Shown: in pieces, positions 30,760 to 39,294 of the stretch
How positions within the stretch are numbered: the stretch's first letter is position 1
How the letters are laid out: each line of letters starts with the position of its first letter
NCBI RefSeq assembly: GCF_015354335.1
Contig: NZ_JADKYR010000001.1
Span: 372,001 to 436,000 of the forward strand
Direction: 5' to 3'
Origin: Methylophilus sp. 13
GTDB taxonomy: Bacteria; Pseudomonadota; Gammaproteobacteria; Burkholderiales; Methylophilaceae
Length of the DNA stretch: 64,000 nucleotides
Translations under genes and position numbers: made by a program
Notes under the pieces: generated by a model
Told to the model about the DNA's origin: nothing
The model's database searches: none
The model's input: the letters and a program-made list of their open reading frames with translations, nothing else

Positions 30760-31500
30760 ATGTCTGATGCACCCATCCCGAAATCATTGGCTCGTGAAGC
30801 CCGTCAATTCTTGTTTTCAACCCGTCATGCCATTTTGTCGACGCATTCGATGAAGTATCCCGGCTTTCCGTTTGGCTCGGTGGCACCGTTTGTCTGCAAC
30901 CAGCAGGCAGAACCCGTGGTTCTGATCAGCACGATTGCCGAACATACCAAAAATATTCTCGAAAACGCCAAAGTCTCTTTACTGGTGTTTTCCGGGGCTG
31001 AAGACTTGCAAGCCAACGCGCGCCTGACATTGATGGGTGAAGCCATGCCTTGCGACAAGCAGGATGCCGATTTGCGCGCCCGCTACCTGCGCTATTTGCC
31101 ACAGGCAGCCAGCTACTTTGATATGCATGACTTTCATTTTTACCGCATTCAGGTGGAGCATGTGCGCTACATTGCCGGCTTTGGCCGCATGGGCTGGTTT
31201 GAAGGCTCGGCGCTCAACGAAGGACTGGGCGAGAGCATGCTCGCCGCGCAAGAAGCGGGCATCGTCGCCCATATGAACGAGGACCACAAGGATAGCCTGC
31301 TACAGTATTGCAAACATGTTCATGACATCACCGCCGACCATGCAGAAATGATAGGCCTGGATGCTGAAGGGTTTGATGTGCAATATCATCAGGGTGAAGA
31401 AACACAAGGGTTATTGCGGTTTGCCTTTGAGCAGCCGGTATTGAACGCCATGGATGCGCGCAAAGCCCTGGTAGCCTTGTCTCAAGCGTGCAAAGCATGA
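30760..31500 (+). CDS. hugZ: HugZ-family haem-utilisation / PNPOx-like protein
   Basis: 246 residues. The N-terminal split-barrel domain (about 8-150) is of the pyridoxamine-phosphate-oxidase type, with FLFSTRHAILSTHS and GFPFGSVAPF early on. The C-terminal DUF2470 domain (about 165-245) begins HMNEDHKDSLLQYC, the HugZ-type histidine-containing motif. HugZ proteins bind and degrade haem, releasing iron; others in the family have unknown flavin roles, so function is probable only. The stop overlaps the next gene by 4 nt (ATGA). Confidence 0.85.
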   Translation: MSDAPIPKSLAREARQFLFSTRHAILSTHSMKYPGFPFGSVAPFVCNQQAEPVVLISTIAEHTKNILENAKVSLLVFSGAEDLQANARLTLMGEAMPCDKQDADLRARYLRYLPQAASYFDMHDFHFYRIQVEHVRYIAGFGRMGWFEGSALNEGLGESMLAAQEAGIVAHMNEDHKDSLLQYCKHVHDITADHAEMIGLDAEGFDVQYHQGEETQGLLRFAFEQPVLNAMDARKALVALSQACKA

Positions 31501-31859
31501 TCGCGCGCTGGTTGATGGTCAGTCGCTGGGTCGCCAGCGTCAGCTTGATTGCGCTGATTGTATTGTGTCTGGGGTGGGAGATTTTATGGGCGCCCTTGCG
31601 GGCTGGTGGCAGCTTGCTGTTTTTAAAAGTCTTGCCGCTGTTGGGCCCGTTATTTGGCATTTTGCGTGGCAAGCGCTATACCTACCAATGGTCAGGTATG
31701 CTGATTCTGTTTTACTTTACCGAGGGCGTGGTGCGGACATGGTCAGAAACGGGGCTCAGCCATTGGCTGGCGCTGGCAGAGGTCATCTTCAGCGCATTGT
31801 TTTTTGCCAGCGTCGTCACCTATGCCAAATTTAGCGGTAGCCGCTATCAGGCCGCTTGA
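31497..31859 (+). CDS. DUF2069 membrane protein
   Basis: 120 residues from the ATG at 31497, which overlaps the hugZ stop (ATGA). It has four predicted membrane helices separated by short loops, with the DUF2069 pattern LRGKRYTYQWSGMLILFYFTEG in the middle (motif cited around residues 57-78). This small inner-membrane family is common in beta- and gammaproteobacteria, and its function is unknown. Co-translation with hugZ and wrbA is seen here; what it means is open. Confidence 0.85.
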   Translation: MIARWLMVSRWVASVSLIALIVLCLGWEILWAPLRAGGSLLFLKVLPLLGPLFGILRGKRYTYQWSGMLILFYFTEGVVRTWSETGLSHWLALAEVIFSALFFASVVTYAKFSGSRYQAA

Positions 31860-31920
31860 CCAACATTGCCTCACCGCCTGGCTTGGCCATTTTTGCTGTA
31901 AATTCTTTGTTGAATCCACG

Positions 31921-31948
31921 CTGACAAGCCCGCTAAACCTTATATAAT
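31921..31948 (+). promoter_or_regulatory. Sigma-70-type promoter of surE, probably leaderless
   Basis: CTGACA at 31921-31926 and TATAAT at 31943-31948 are separated by 16 bp. The usual start of transcription, 6-8 bases after the -10, falls on or next to the surE ATG at 31956. No good ribosome site lies between. Confidence 0.65.
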
Positions 31949-31955
31949 ATCGGGC

Positions 31956-32705
31956 ATGAAAATCCTGTTATCTAATGACGATGGCTATCTTGCGCCCGGC
32001 CTCAATGTCCTGGCCGCGCATTTGAGCAAAATAGCCGAGATCACCGTGGTCGCTCCCGAGCGTAACCGCAGTGGTGCCAGCAACTCACTCACCCTGGACA
32101 GACCTTTAAGTGTCAAACAAGCCGCCAATGGCTTTTTTTATGTCAATGGCACCCCCACCGACTGCGTACACATTGCCCTGACCGGCCTCATGCAGGAAAT
32201 GCCGGACATGGTGATCAGCGGTATCAATGACGGTGCCAATATGGGCGACGATACCATTTACTCTGGCACCGTAGCTGCAGCGACTGAGGGGTATTTACTG
32301 GGCATTCCTTCTTTTGCCATTTCGATGTCGCAACATCAGGCACTGCACTTTGAAACGGCGGCCAAGATCGTGGTGGACCTGGTCCAGCAATACAACCACA
32401 GCGAGTTTACCGAGCCAACCTTGTTAAACATCAATGTGCCAGATGTACCGTTTGAAGCCATCAAAGGTAAAAAAATCACGCGACTGGGTAAACGTCACAA
32501 GGCAGAACCCGTCATTCAACTGCAAACCCCCAGAGGCGAAACCGTTTACTGGGTAGGTGCCGCGGGCCAGCCGAATGACGGCGGTGAAGGGACTGACTTT
32601 CACGCCGTGGCCGATGGCTATGTCTCCATTTCACCCATACAGGTAGATTTAACCAAACACTCTCAAATTGCCACCCTGCAGCAATGGCTGCAAAGCAAGC
32701 AATAA
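31956..32705 (+). CDS. surE: 5'/3'-nucleotidase SurE
   Basis: 249 residues; metal-dependent nucleotidase acting on nucleoside monophosphates during stress survival. The N-terminal metal site [12 protein letters not shown] is intact, as are [17 protein letters not shown] (about residue 35-50) and the [22 protein letters not shown] core (around 88-110). It leads the surE-pcm-nlpD cluster, which in many proteobacteria continues into rpoS. Its promoter seems to place the transcript start at the ATG. Confidence 0.96.
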   Translation: MKILLSNDDGYLAPGLNVLAAHLSKIAEITVVAPERNRSGASNSLTLDRPLSVKQAANGFFYVNGTPTDCVHIALTGLMQEMPDMVISGINDGANMGDDTIYSGTVAAATEGYLLGIPSFAISMSQHQALHFETAAKIVVDLVQQYNHSEFTEPTLLNINVPDVPFEAIKGKKITRLGKRHKAEPVIQLQTPRGETVYWVGAAGQPNDGGEGTDFHAVADGYVSISPIQVDLTKHSQIATLQQWLQSKQ

Positions 32706-32725
32706 GTCATCAAGAATTCAGTGAC

Positions 32726-33400
32726 ATGGCGATTCCAAGAACATCACACAAAACCGGTATCGGAATGACCTCTTCGCGGACACGCGAGCGCATGTTGACG
32801 CGCCTGCGTGAGCAAGGCATTCAGGATGAAGTGGTCATAGCGGCCATGGCAGAGATTCCTCGCCATATCTTCGTCGATGAAGCGCTGTCTATCCGCGCCT
32901 ATGAAGACGTTTCATTGCCGATTGGTTACGGTCAGACCATTTCGCAACCGTATATCGTGGCCAAAATGACGCAAATTCTGCGCAATGGCAAACCATTGAA
33001 CAAAGTGCTTGAGATTGGCACGGGCTGCGGCTACCAGACCGCAGTATTGTCGCGCGTGAGCACCGACGTCTACTCACTGGAACGCATCCGGCCGCTGGTG
33101 ATGAAAGCCAGAAACCATCTGCGCACCTTGAAATGTACCAATGTCAAACTGGACCACGCCGATGGCAGCTTGGGACTCAAGGATTATGGCCCGTTTGATG
33201 CCATTATGGTCACCGCGGCGGCCAGCCATGTGCCGCCTGAGCTGGTCGAACAATTAGCCGTCGGTGGCCGCATGGTCATCCCGGTCGGCACTACCGACCA
33301 GGTACTGCATTTAATTGAACGCACCGCCCAGGGAATTCAGCAAACCGCGCTGGAATCCGTGAAGTTTGTCCCATTGCTAGGAGGCACTGCTTTATCATGA
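32726..33400 (+). CDS. pcm: Protein-L-isoaspartate O-methyltransferase
   Basis: 224 residues from the ATG at 32726; a longer frame from 32684 would overlap surE by 22 nt and lacks support. It repairs isoaspartyl damage using S-adenosylmethionine. SAM-binding signature VLEIGTGCGYQTAVLS lies near residue 87, preceded by LPIGYGQTISQPYIVA, the PCMT hallmark. The post-motif GPFDAIMVTAAASHVPP is also present. The stop overlaps the nlpD start (ATGA), indicating coupling. Confidence 0.95.
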   Translation: MAIPRTSHKTGIGMTSSRTRERMLTRLREQGIQDEVVIAAMAEIPRHIFVDEALSIRAYEDVSLPIGYGQTISQPYIVAKMTQILRNGKPLNKVLEIGTGCGYQTAVLSRVSTDVYSLERIRPLVMKARNHLRTLKCTNVKLDHADGSLGLKDYGPFDAIMVTAAASHVPPELVEQLAVGGRMVIPVGTTDQVLHLIERTAQGIQQTALESVKFVPLLGGTALS

Positions 33401-34284
33401 ATCTACGCACCTTGCTGACCGCGTGCGGAACCGCCTGTACACTTGCTGCCTGTGCCCTCAACTCTCCCATGCCGCGCGCACCGGTGGTCACCAGCGTGTC
33501 ACCTGCGCCAGAGAGCAAACCGGCTGCGCCGGTCAGCGTGGGGGCAAATCAGTACCTGGTACAAAAAGGCGATACGCTCTACAGTATCGGCCGCAAATTT
33601 GGCATCCCGTTCATAAAGCTGGCCGAGTTCAACCAGCTGCAAGCGCCGTATGAGATTCATGTCGGCCAAGTCCTCAACCTGACCGCAAAAAGCGGCACCA
33701 GCGCAACGAATAACAAAGCCACCGATCCCGCAGGCGCGGATGATGCTGAAGTCGTCACCTCGGCGATCAGCAGACCAGACATGAATGCGACCTCTGAGGC
33801 CGCAAGCACGGCCAATGCCGCACCGGCGCTGCAGGCCACCACAGAGGGCGAAAAATCCGCAGCCCCCTTAGACCTCGAAGCCATCAACGACAGCGACATT
33901 CAATGGCAGTGGCCGTTGGCAGGCAAAGTGAGTGCAGGGTTTGACGTACAAACCAATAAAGGCTTGAACATCACGGGGAGCGCCGGTCAGGCAGTCAATG
34001 CCGCGGGCGCGGGTAAAGTAATTTATAGCGGCATGGATGTGCGTGGCTATGGCAAGCTGATTATCGTCAAACACAACAGCAACCTGCTCTCTGTCTATGC
34101 GCACCAGGGCAACTCGCTGGTCAAAGAGGGCGTGTTTGTGACCCAAGGTGAAAAACTTGCCACCTTGCCCGCCCCGGCCAATAACAAACTGCCTGTGCTG
34201 CATTTTGAAATCCGGCAAAAAGGCAAACCGGTAGACCCGGCCACGTATTTACCGAGTACGCCGGCCACCGCCAGCAGCCATTAA
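33397..34284 (+). CDS. nlpD: NlpD-type LysM/M23 lipoprotein
   Basis: 295 residues. A lipoprotein signal ends at Cys19 (TLAAC). A LysM domain (about 48-92) reads YLVQKGDTLYSIGRKFG, then comes an Ala/Thr-rich linker, then a C-terminal M23 peptidase-like domain (about 170-285). The zinc ligands are lost (NKGLN in place of HxGxD), so it should be a non-enzymatic activator of the AmiC amidase in cell separation, as in E. coli. It is co-translated with pcm. The usual rpoS neighbour does not follow. Confidence 0.92.
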   Translation: MNLRTLLTACGTACTLAACALNSPMPRAPVVTSVSPAPESKPAAPVSVGANQYLVQKGDTLYSIGRKFGIPFIKLAEFNQLQAPYEIHVGQVLNLTAKSGTSATNNKATDPAGADDAEVVTSAISRPDMNATSEAASTANAAPALQATTEGEKSAAPLDLEAINDSDIQWQWPLAGKVSAGFDVQTNKGLNITGSAGQAVNAAGAGKVIYSGMDVRGYGKLIIVKHNSNLLSVYAHQGNSLVKEGVFVTQGEKLATLPAPANNKLPVLHFEIRQKGKPVDPATYLPSTPATASSH

Positions 34285-34356
34285 GCCAAGCACGGTCGGC
34301 ATGCCTCGACCGCTGGCAGGTTAAACCATGCAGGTGCACTCAGCAAAGGAGCTGGT

Positions 34357-34704
34357 ATGGACCCCAACCGCTACAGCAAAAACCGCGATATCCGACCAGA
34401 CAGCGGATGGAAAATCCTGCAGGCGGTGCTGACGCTAGGCCTGGTGCTTTGCGGCCTGGTCGGGATCGCTGTCCATCTATTCAGCAGTGAGTCACGCCCG
34501 ACTGACTGGTTGCAATGGCTGATGGCCAGTCCGATGAATGTGGTGCTAGCGGTCCTCACCCTGCTGGCCCTGTTTGTGTTTCACCGCTATATCAGCCACC
34601 TGAGCAACCATCAGCGCCGCTCAGCCAGTGACTTTCCTGTTTATGTCATGATGCTGTTAGGCGCTTATTTTATCTACCAACTGCTAACCACAGGGCATTG
34701 GTAG
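34357..34704 (+). CDS. Small membrane protein of unknown family
   Basis: 115 residues with an AAAGGAG site 5 nt before the start, which supports real translation. A basic N-terminus (about 1-18) precedes three likely membrane helices: about 20-42, 57-77 and 92-110. The middle loop holds an Arg/His-rich stretch (FHRYISHLSNHQRR). I do not recognise a family. It fills the place taken by rpoS after nlpD in many relatives. Confidence 0.7.
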   Translation: MDPNRYSKNRDIRPDSGWKILQAVLTLGLVLCGLVGIAVHLFSSESRPTDWLQWLMASPMNVVLAVLTLLALFVFHRYISHLSNHQRRSASDFPVYVMMLLGAYFIYQLLTTGHW

Positions 34705-34750
34705 ACGCCTGCTAGCGCCTAAGCCCCAACCAAATCAAGGCCCAACCAGA

Positions 34751-36445
34751 TCAAGCCGTTTTGCGAAGGCTACCGGCCTGCACATGGCAACGGTTCATAC
34801 CACTAAAAATGGCCTTGATCGAAGCAGTGACGATATTGGTATCCATCCCCACGCCGTAACATACCTTGCCCTGACACGCGACCTCGACAAACGCGCAGGC
34901 CATTGCCTCGCCAGCAGACGGGCTGGCCCCTAGCGAACGCTCTTCAAAACTGCGTACCTGTACCTCAATGCCCATATGTTGCAGGGCATGAATCGCCGCA
35001 TCCACCGGCCCGTTGCCTTGCCCACTGGCGATGGCGGGCACGCCATTGACTGCCATATGCATGCGGATCGCCTGGCCCTGGGCATGACTCTCCAGCTGAT
35101 AGTCCTGCATATGCATAGGCATCACCGTAGACACATAGTGAGCATTAAACAGCTGCCACAGAGTCTCAGGCCCCACCTCGCTGCCGTGTTGGTCGGTATA
35201 TTGCTGCACCACGGCAGAAAATTCGACCTGCATGCGTCTGGGCATTACCACCCCATAATGACTCTCCAGCAGATAAGCCACGCCACCTTTGCCTGACTGG
35301 CTATTCACCCGGATAATCGAATCATAATTGCGACCCACATCCTTGGGGTCTATCGGCAGGTAAGGCATATTCCAGGGCGCATCGGCGGGCAGCGACTGCC
35401 TTGCCGCGAATCCCTTTTTAATCGCATCCTGATGCGACCCAGAAAACGCAGTAAACACCAGATCGCCCGCATAAGGGTGGCGCGGGTGAATCTCAATCTG
35501 CGTACACTCTTCCACCGTCCGGCCAATCGCATCAATCTCAGAAAAATCCAGGCCAGGATGCACACCTTGCGAATACATATTCAGCGCCACCGTCACCAGA
35601 TCCACGTTGCCCGTGCGTTCCCCATGCCCAAACAGGCAGCCTTCCACGCGATCCGCTCCAGCCATGATGCCCAGTTCGGTGGCCGCAACCGCCGTGCCGC
35701 GGTCATTGTGCGGATGCAGGCTCAGAATCACGCTGTCGCGATGCGCCAGATGTCTATGCATCCACTCAATCTGGTCGGCATACACATTCGGCGTGGCCAC
35801 TTCCACCGTCGCCGGCAGGTTGATAATGATCTTGCGGTCAGGCGTTGCCTCCCAGACCTCGGTGACTGCATCACACACCTCTTTGGAAAATTCAAGCTCG
35901 GTCGCCGTGAACGTCTCCGGGCTATATTGCATCACGACTTCGGTCTCAGGCATCTCGGCGGCCAGTGCTTTCACCAGCCGCACCGCCTCTACTGCCATCG
36001 CCTTCACCTCATCCTTAGTCATGTTGAACACCACGTCCCTAAACGTCGGCGAAATCGCGTTATACACATGCACAATCACCCGACGCGCGCCACGGACGGA
36101 CTCCATCGTACGGCGGATCAGAGGCTCGCGTGCCTGCGTCAGTACCTCAATCGTCACATCCTCGGGAATCTGCCTTTCTTCAATCAGGCTACGCACAAAG
36201 TTGAAATCGGTTTGCGAGGCCGAAGGAAACGCCACTTCAATTTCCTTAAAGCCCATCTGGCACAGCATCTTGAACATACGGCGCTTTTTATCCGCATCCA
36301 TCGGCTCAAACAGCGACTGATTACCATCGCGCAGATCGGTACTCATCCAGATCGGCGGTTGCGTGATCACCGCATTCGGCCATTGGCGGTCCGGGAGATG
36401 AACGGGAGGAAAAGCCTGATATTTATGTGCGGATTGTGTCTGCAT
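34751..36445 (-). CDS. leuA: 2-isopropylmalate synthase (long LeuA2 form)
   Basis: 564 residues from the ATG at 36445, which has GGAG 10 nt upstream; the frame also allows a start at 36475. It condenses acetyl-CoA with 2-oxoisovalerate, the first step of leucine synthesis. DRE-TIM metallolyase motifs are present: STDLRDGNQSLFEPM (about residue 34-48), LSLHPHNDRGTAVAATELG with the His pair (near 242), and EGCLFGHGERTGNVDL. The C-terminal 130 residues are the leucine-binding LeuA dimer domain with ASPSAGEAMACAFVEV. It is divergent from lrp, suggesting leucine-responsive control. Confidence 0.95.
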   Translation of the reverse strand: MQTQSAHKYQAFPPVHLPDRQWPNAVITQPPIWMSTDLRDGNQSLFEPMDADKKRRMFKMLCQMGFKEIEVAFPSASQTDFNFVRSLIEERQIPEDVTIEVLTQAREPLIRRTMESVRGARRVIVHVYNAISPTFRDVVFNMTKDEVKAMAVEAVRLVKALAAEMPETEVVMQYSPETFTATELEFSKEVCDAVTEVWEATPDRKIIINLPATVEVATPNVYADQIEWMHRHLAHRDSVILSLHPHNDRGTAVAATELGIMAGADRVEGCLFGHGERTGNVDLVTVALNMYSQGVHPGLDFSEIDAIGRTVEECTQIEIHPRHPYAGDLVFTAFSGSHQDAIKKGFAARQSLPADAPWNMPYLPIDPKDVGRNYDSIIRVNSQSGKGGVAYLLESHYGVVMPRRMQVEFSAVVQQYTDQHGSEVGPETLWQLFNAHYVSTVMPMHMQDYQLESHAQGQAIRMHMAVNGVPAIASGQGNGPVDAAIHALQHMGIEVQVRSFEERSLGASPSAGEAMACAFVEVACQGKVCYGVGMDTNIVTASIKAIFSGMNRCHVQAGSLRKTA

Positions 36446-36609
36446 GTTGTGCTCCAGAAGAGATGTTTTTGACAAGACACATGATAAAGACTTTGCAAAA
36501 AATTAAATTGCTAATTCAATCAAAAAACGCATTAATTAAAAATAATATTTCAATTAAATAAAATATTTTGTAATATTATTTCAATATTAAAATCTTAAAT
36601 GAAATAACT
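36446..36609. promoter_or_regulatory. Divergent AT-rich leuA-lrp regulatory region
   Basis: About 160 bp of strongly A+T-rich sequence with several ATTAAA and TTAATT runs separates the two divergent genes. Such flexible AT-rich DNA is typical of Lrp targets. No single operator can be singled out by eye. Confidence 0.5.
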
Positions 36610-37074
36610 ATGAAATTAGACCGTTTTGACAAAGCCATTTTAAACATCCTGCAAACCGAAGGCCATATCAGCAACCAGGACCTCGCCGACCGTATTGGCC
36701 TCTCCCCTGCACCCTGCCTGCGCCGGGTAAAAGCCCTCGAACAAGCCGGGCTAATTCTCGGCTATCAAGCGCTGGTCGACGCTAAAAAACTAGGCCTGAG
36801 CCTGATGGCACTCATCGGAATTTCGATGGATCAACACACACCAGAACGCTTCGCCAATTTTGAAAGCAGCATTACGCAAATCCCCGAAGTGCTGGAATGC
36901 CTGCTAATCACCGGCCAGCAGTCTGACTACTTGCTAAAAGTGGTGGTGAAAGACATGGACGACTACCAACACCTGCTACTGCATAAAATCACCAAGATTG
37001 CAGGTGTCACCGGGGTGCATACGAGTTTTGTATTGAGAAATGTGGTGGCTCGGGCGAAAGTGCCCGTGGAATGA
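36610..37074 (+). CDS. Lrp/AsnC-family transcriptional regulator
   Basis: 154 residues, normal for the family. An N-terminal winged helix-turn-helix (about 3-60; LDRFDKAILNILQ, SNQDLADRIGLSPAPCLRRVKAL) is followed by the RAM/AsnC ligand-binding domain (about 65-150; IPEVLECLLITGQQSDYLLKV). Close similarity in the DNA-binding helix suggests an Lrp-like rather than AsnC-like protein. Divergence from leuA makes leucine or branched-chain control of leuA likely; this is inference. Confidence 0.92.
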   Translation: MKLDRFDKAILNILQTEGHISNQDLADRIGLSPAPCLRRVKALEQAGLILGYQALVDAKKLGLSLMALIGISMDQHTPERFANFESSITQIPEVLECLLITGQQSDYLLKVVVKDMDDYQHLLLHKITKIAGVTGVHTSFVLRNVVARAKVPVE

Positions 37075-37199
37075 CTCTCGAAGAAGGAGAGCTATATAAA
37101 AAATTCATTTGTTCATTCATCAAAATCAATGAATCAAATATGATTGTTTGATTGTTCTAGCCATTTAACATCCCCTAAAAACTAGGTCGATGTGTCTAC

Positions 37200-37739
37200 T
37201 TAATTGCATTGGTAATCCAAATACCAACCATTGCCTAACGGTGTGATTTCTGAAAAATCACCCTCTTCTTTTTTTCCAGTTGACGAAGGCAAGGGTTCGT
37301 GTCGCCAATTGATTTCACCACTGCAGCCAGAAACTGATAAGCCGGCACGATAAACCAAGACATTTACCTCTTCTGGCGCATATTCTAGAGCATGGCAAAA
37401 CTTAACTCTCTCCGAGCTTGTTTTTGCAAATAATTTTTTGTATTCCCCATATCGCTTTTCAGTTAAACCTACCACTTTGAGAACCTCTGAAAGTGATAAC
37501 CTTGTTTTGTAATCACTGTTGCGAGTCCATTCACCGTTGTACTCCCAATACTCACCGATATTATCGAGACCTACAACAAAGCACTCTTTCTCACCAGTAT
37601 CATCAGTGATCATCTTTTTGAGCACTTCAAATGCCTCAGGTGCAACTGAGTATTTTGCTGCCAACGCCTCGGTCGAGGGAGGACTTGAGCATGATACCAA
37701 CACTAAGGGGACAATGATAAAAGTGGACAGCTTATTCAT
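37200..37739 (-). CDS. Cassette-borne lipoprotein of unknown function
   Basis: 179 residues. A lipoprotein signal (LVLVSC, Cys17) is followed by a 160-residue exported domain with five further Cys (including KECFVVG, SERVKFCHALEYAPEEV and SGCSG), suggesting disulphides. No family recognised. Its ATG lies inside the R' core (G-TTATGA) of the attC-like site at 37736-37797, as in many integron cassettes. No clear attC follows its stop codon, so it may be the last cassette or have lost its site. The base composition is more A+T-rich than nearby housekeeping genes. Confidence 0.7.
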   Translation of the reverse strand: MNKLSTFIIVPLVLVSCSSPPSTEALAAKYSVAPEAFEVLKKMITDDTGEKECFVVGLDNIGEYWEYNGEWTRNSDYKTRLSLSEVLKVVGLTEKRYGEYKKLFAKTSSERVKFCHALEYAPEEVNVLVYRAGLSVSGCSGEINWRHEPLPSSTGKKEEGDFSEITPLGNGWYLDYQCN

Positions 37740-37797
37740 AACTTTAAAGCTCAGAGGCTCGCCGCTTGTGGTGCACTCCTTGAAGCACGTTGTTAGC
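37736..37797 (-). other. Probable integron attC site after the AbiJ-like gene
   Basis: On the minus strand GCTAACA (R'') is followed by a TTCAAG box (L''), a spacer, CTTTAA (L') and GTTATGA (R'). The AbiJ-like stop codon TAA lies inside R'' and the lipoprotein ATG inside R', the usual cassette arrangement. The arms pair imperfectly, so the call is moderate. Confidence 0.5.
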
Positions 37798-38647
37798 TCG
37801 CAGTCGCAACTTTCGCCTCGACGTAGTTAACAAATGCGGAACAAACTACAAGAAAAAATTTTGCATCCTCGAATCCAATTGTTTTTGATTCAAGGATTGC
37901 ATGGCGGATACCGCCTTCGTCATTTGTGTAGCCATAGAGGCTACTGAACGCTGTTCTCAATGCCGGGTGCAAGTCAATCTCATCCTCCAGCTTCTTGATT
38001 AGCTGACCGAGGGTGCCTTTCTCTGCACCCACCGTCTTTGCCACAAGCCCTTCAACAGCAGAGATGGACTCCTTTATCGAGTTGCGGTAATCGGGCTCAT
38101 CTCTGTTTGATAGAAGTTCCAGTGCGCGCCGAAGGTGCATCTGAACTGGACCACGAGTTTTAGCAAGTGCAAGTTCTATCTCCTCTAACTGATCTTGCTC
38201 TGTGATACGCGATATCAGTCCATCAAGGAAGCGATATGCTGAGACCTCCTTTTCCAAGACCTTATTACAGCTTTGAATAAAGGCGTCACGGAAGGTATTC
38301 CTCTTGTAGTTGTTTGCGACGAATTCAATGAAGTCGTACACCTCGTACCACTCGCATTGAAAAAAGTAGGTGCGTAGTTGCTCAAGCACCTTTGTCCATT
38401 TACTATCGAGTTGGTCTAAGGGTTTTTTGAAGTAGTTGAACCACATTCGCTCGCACAACACATGAAGGTCACGATTGGATTCGTTAGATAGATAGTAGCC
38501 ACCATACACGCCAGAGGTATAGTACACATGATCCCATACATGTATCTTTAGCAAACTCCAAAGCGCGTTCCGAAGTGGCTCGTCAATCGAATCTATCTGG
38601 ACGAGTTCTCGGATTTTTTTGTAGCCATACCTTTCGGAAAATTTCAC
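37793..38647 (-). CDS. AbiJ-like (AbiJ N-terminal domain 4) protein, possible phage defence
   Basis: 284 residues starting at GTG with AAGGA 8 nt upstream. The N-terminal half (about 1-130, opening FSERYGYKKI) resembles the AbiJ-NTD4 domain, alpha-helical and of unknown biochemistry. The C-terminal 120 residues contain RALELLSNRDEPDYRNSIKE and NDEGGIRHA. The latter resembles the Arg/His motif of HEPN-fold toxin or RNase domains in abortive-infection proteins. It lies between attC-like sites in a small cassette block. A defence role is inferred from the family and context; no phage data can be read from sequence. Confidence 0.72.
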   Translation of the reverse strand: MKFSERYGYKKIRELVQIDSIDEPLRNALWSLLKIHVWDHVYYTSGVYGGYYLSNESNRDLHVLCERMWFNYFKKPLDQLDSKWTKVLEQLRTYFFQCEWYEVYDFIEFVANNYKRNTFRDAFIQSCNKVLEKEVSAYRFLDGLISRITEQDQLEEIELALAKTRGPVQMHLRRALELLSNRDEPDYRNSIKESISAVEGLVAKTVGAEKGTLGQLIKKLEDEIDLHPALRTAFSSLYGYTNDEGGIRHAILESKTIGFEDAKFFLVVCSAFVNYVEAKVATAS

Positions 38648-38744
38648 GACTCATTCCTTCTGGGCTAACTTGAAAGGTCAGCCGAAGACAAAAAGGGTAA
38701 TTTTTTGATGGTCGATTGGAGCAGGCTATTAGCGGGATTTTTCA

Positions 38745-39197
38745 TTAACGTGGCTCTGCTGCCAGACTTGGCTGCCATGACTTAAACCATTGATCAGCTT
38801 CAGACTGCCAAGGCCATACCCCACTTGTGTTTGGATAGATCAGTTGAAGAGTTTTGAAGCTCTCACGCCCATAAAACCAGTTACCCCAACCAAGATATTC
38901 TCGATAATTTACACTATCTACCTCTCGAAAGAGGCAGTCAAATCCTTCTAGGAAACCGCTTGAAAACTGCCCGTCGGAGAAACGCTCGCCTTCGCGAACA
39001 CGGCGATTGTATTCGTTCAAAATGAAATGGGCAATTGGTTGTTTGAGGCCTATAACTATAAGTTCTGGTGCGTTAGATGCGCGTTGTATTCCGACTGTGT
39101 AGGAAAACGGCGGCGATTCTCCCTCTGCCATAATATGAAGAATATGACATCCATATCGCTCAATGTTTTCCAATGCTTGTTTCTCGGCAGCATCCAT
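38745..39197 (-). CDS. DUF4262 domain protein in a gene cassette
   Basis: 150 residues. DUF4262 features are visible: the YGCHILHIMAEGESPPFSYTVG opening (around residues 15-36), ELIVIGL, and late FYGRESFKTLQLIYP and GVWPW. Function of this cytoplasmic family is unknown; members often occur in cassettes and mobile regions. The start codon lies 11 nt after the R' core of the convincing attC site at 39208-39294, a typical short cassette leader. A further possible degenerate attC lies after it (about 38663-38735). Confidence 0.78.
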   Translation of the reverse strand: MDAAEKQALENIERYGCHILHIMAEGESPPFSYTVGIQRASNAPELIVIGLKQPIAHFILNEYNRRVREGERFSDGQFSSGFLEGFDCLFREVDSVNYREYLGWGNWFYGRESFKTLQLIYPNTSGVWPWQSEADQWFKSWQPSLAAEPR

Positions 39198-39207
39198 GGC
39201 TATTGCT

Positions 39208-39294
39208 CGCTAACGTAGAGCTAACCGGCGCTGCGCGGCTTTATCAAGCAGCGTCCAGCGACCGAAGGGAGCGAGGTTGAGCGCCATGTTATGC
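39208..39294 (-). other. Integron attC recombination site
   Basis: On the minus strand: R'' GCATAAC, L'' GCTCAACC, an inner GC-rich stem, L' GGTTAGC and R' GTTAGCG. L'' and L' pair except for one extra-helical G in L'' (GGTTGAGC against GGTTAGC), the hallmark of attC strand choice. The stop codon of the upstream gene lies in R'' and the next gene starts just after R'. No integrase gene is in the window. Confidence 0.75.

Noticed and set aside
37161-37190. GATGTTAAAT end that recalls the XerD half of a dif site.
   Set aside because: The other half (XerC arm) shows no match and the centre is the wrong length; a chance match is more likely.
38663-38735. A third attC-like site after the DUF4262 gene.
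   Set aside because: Only R' (GTTAGCC) and a weak R'' can be found; L boxes do not pair. It is kept as a note in the cassette finding, not as a feature.
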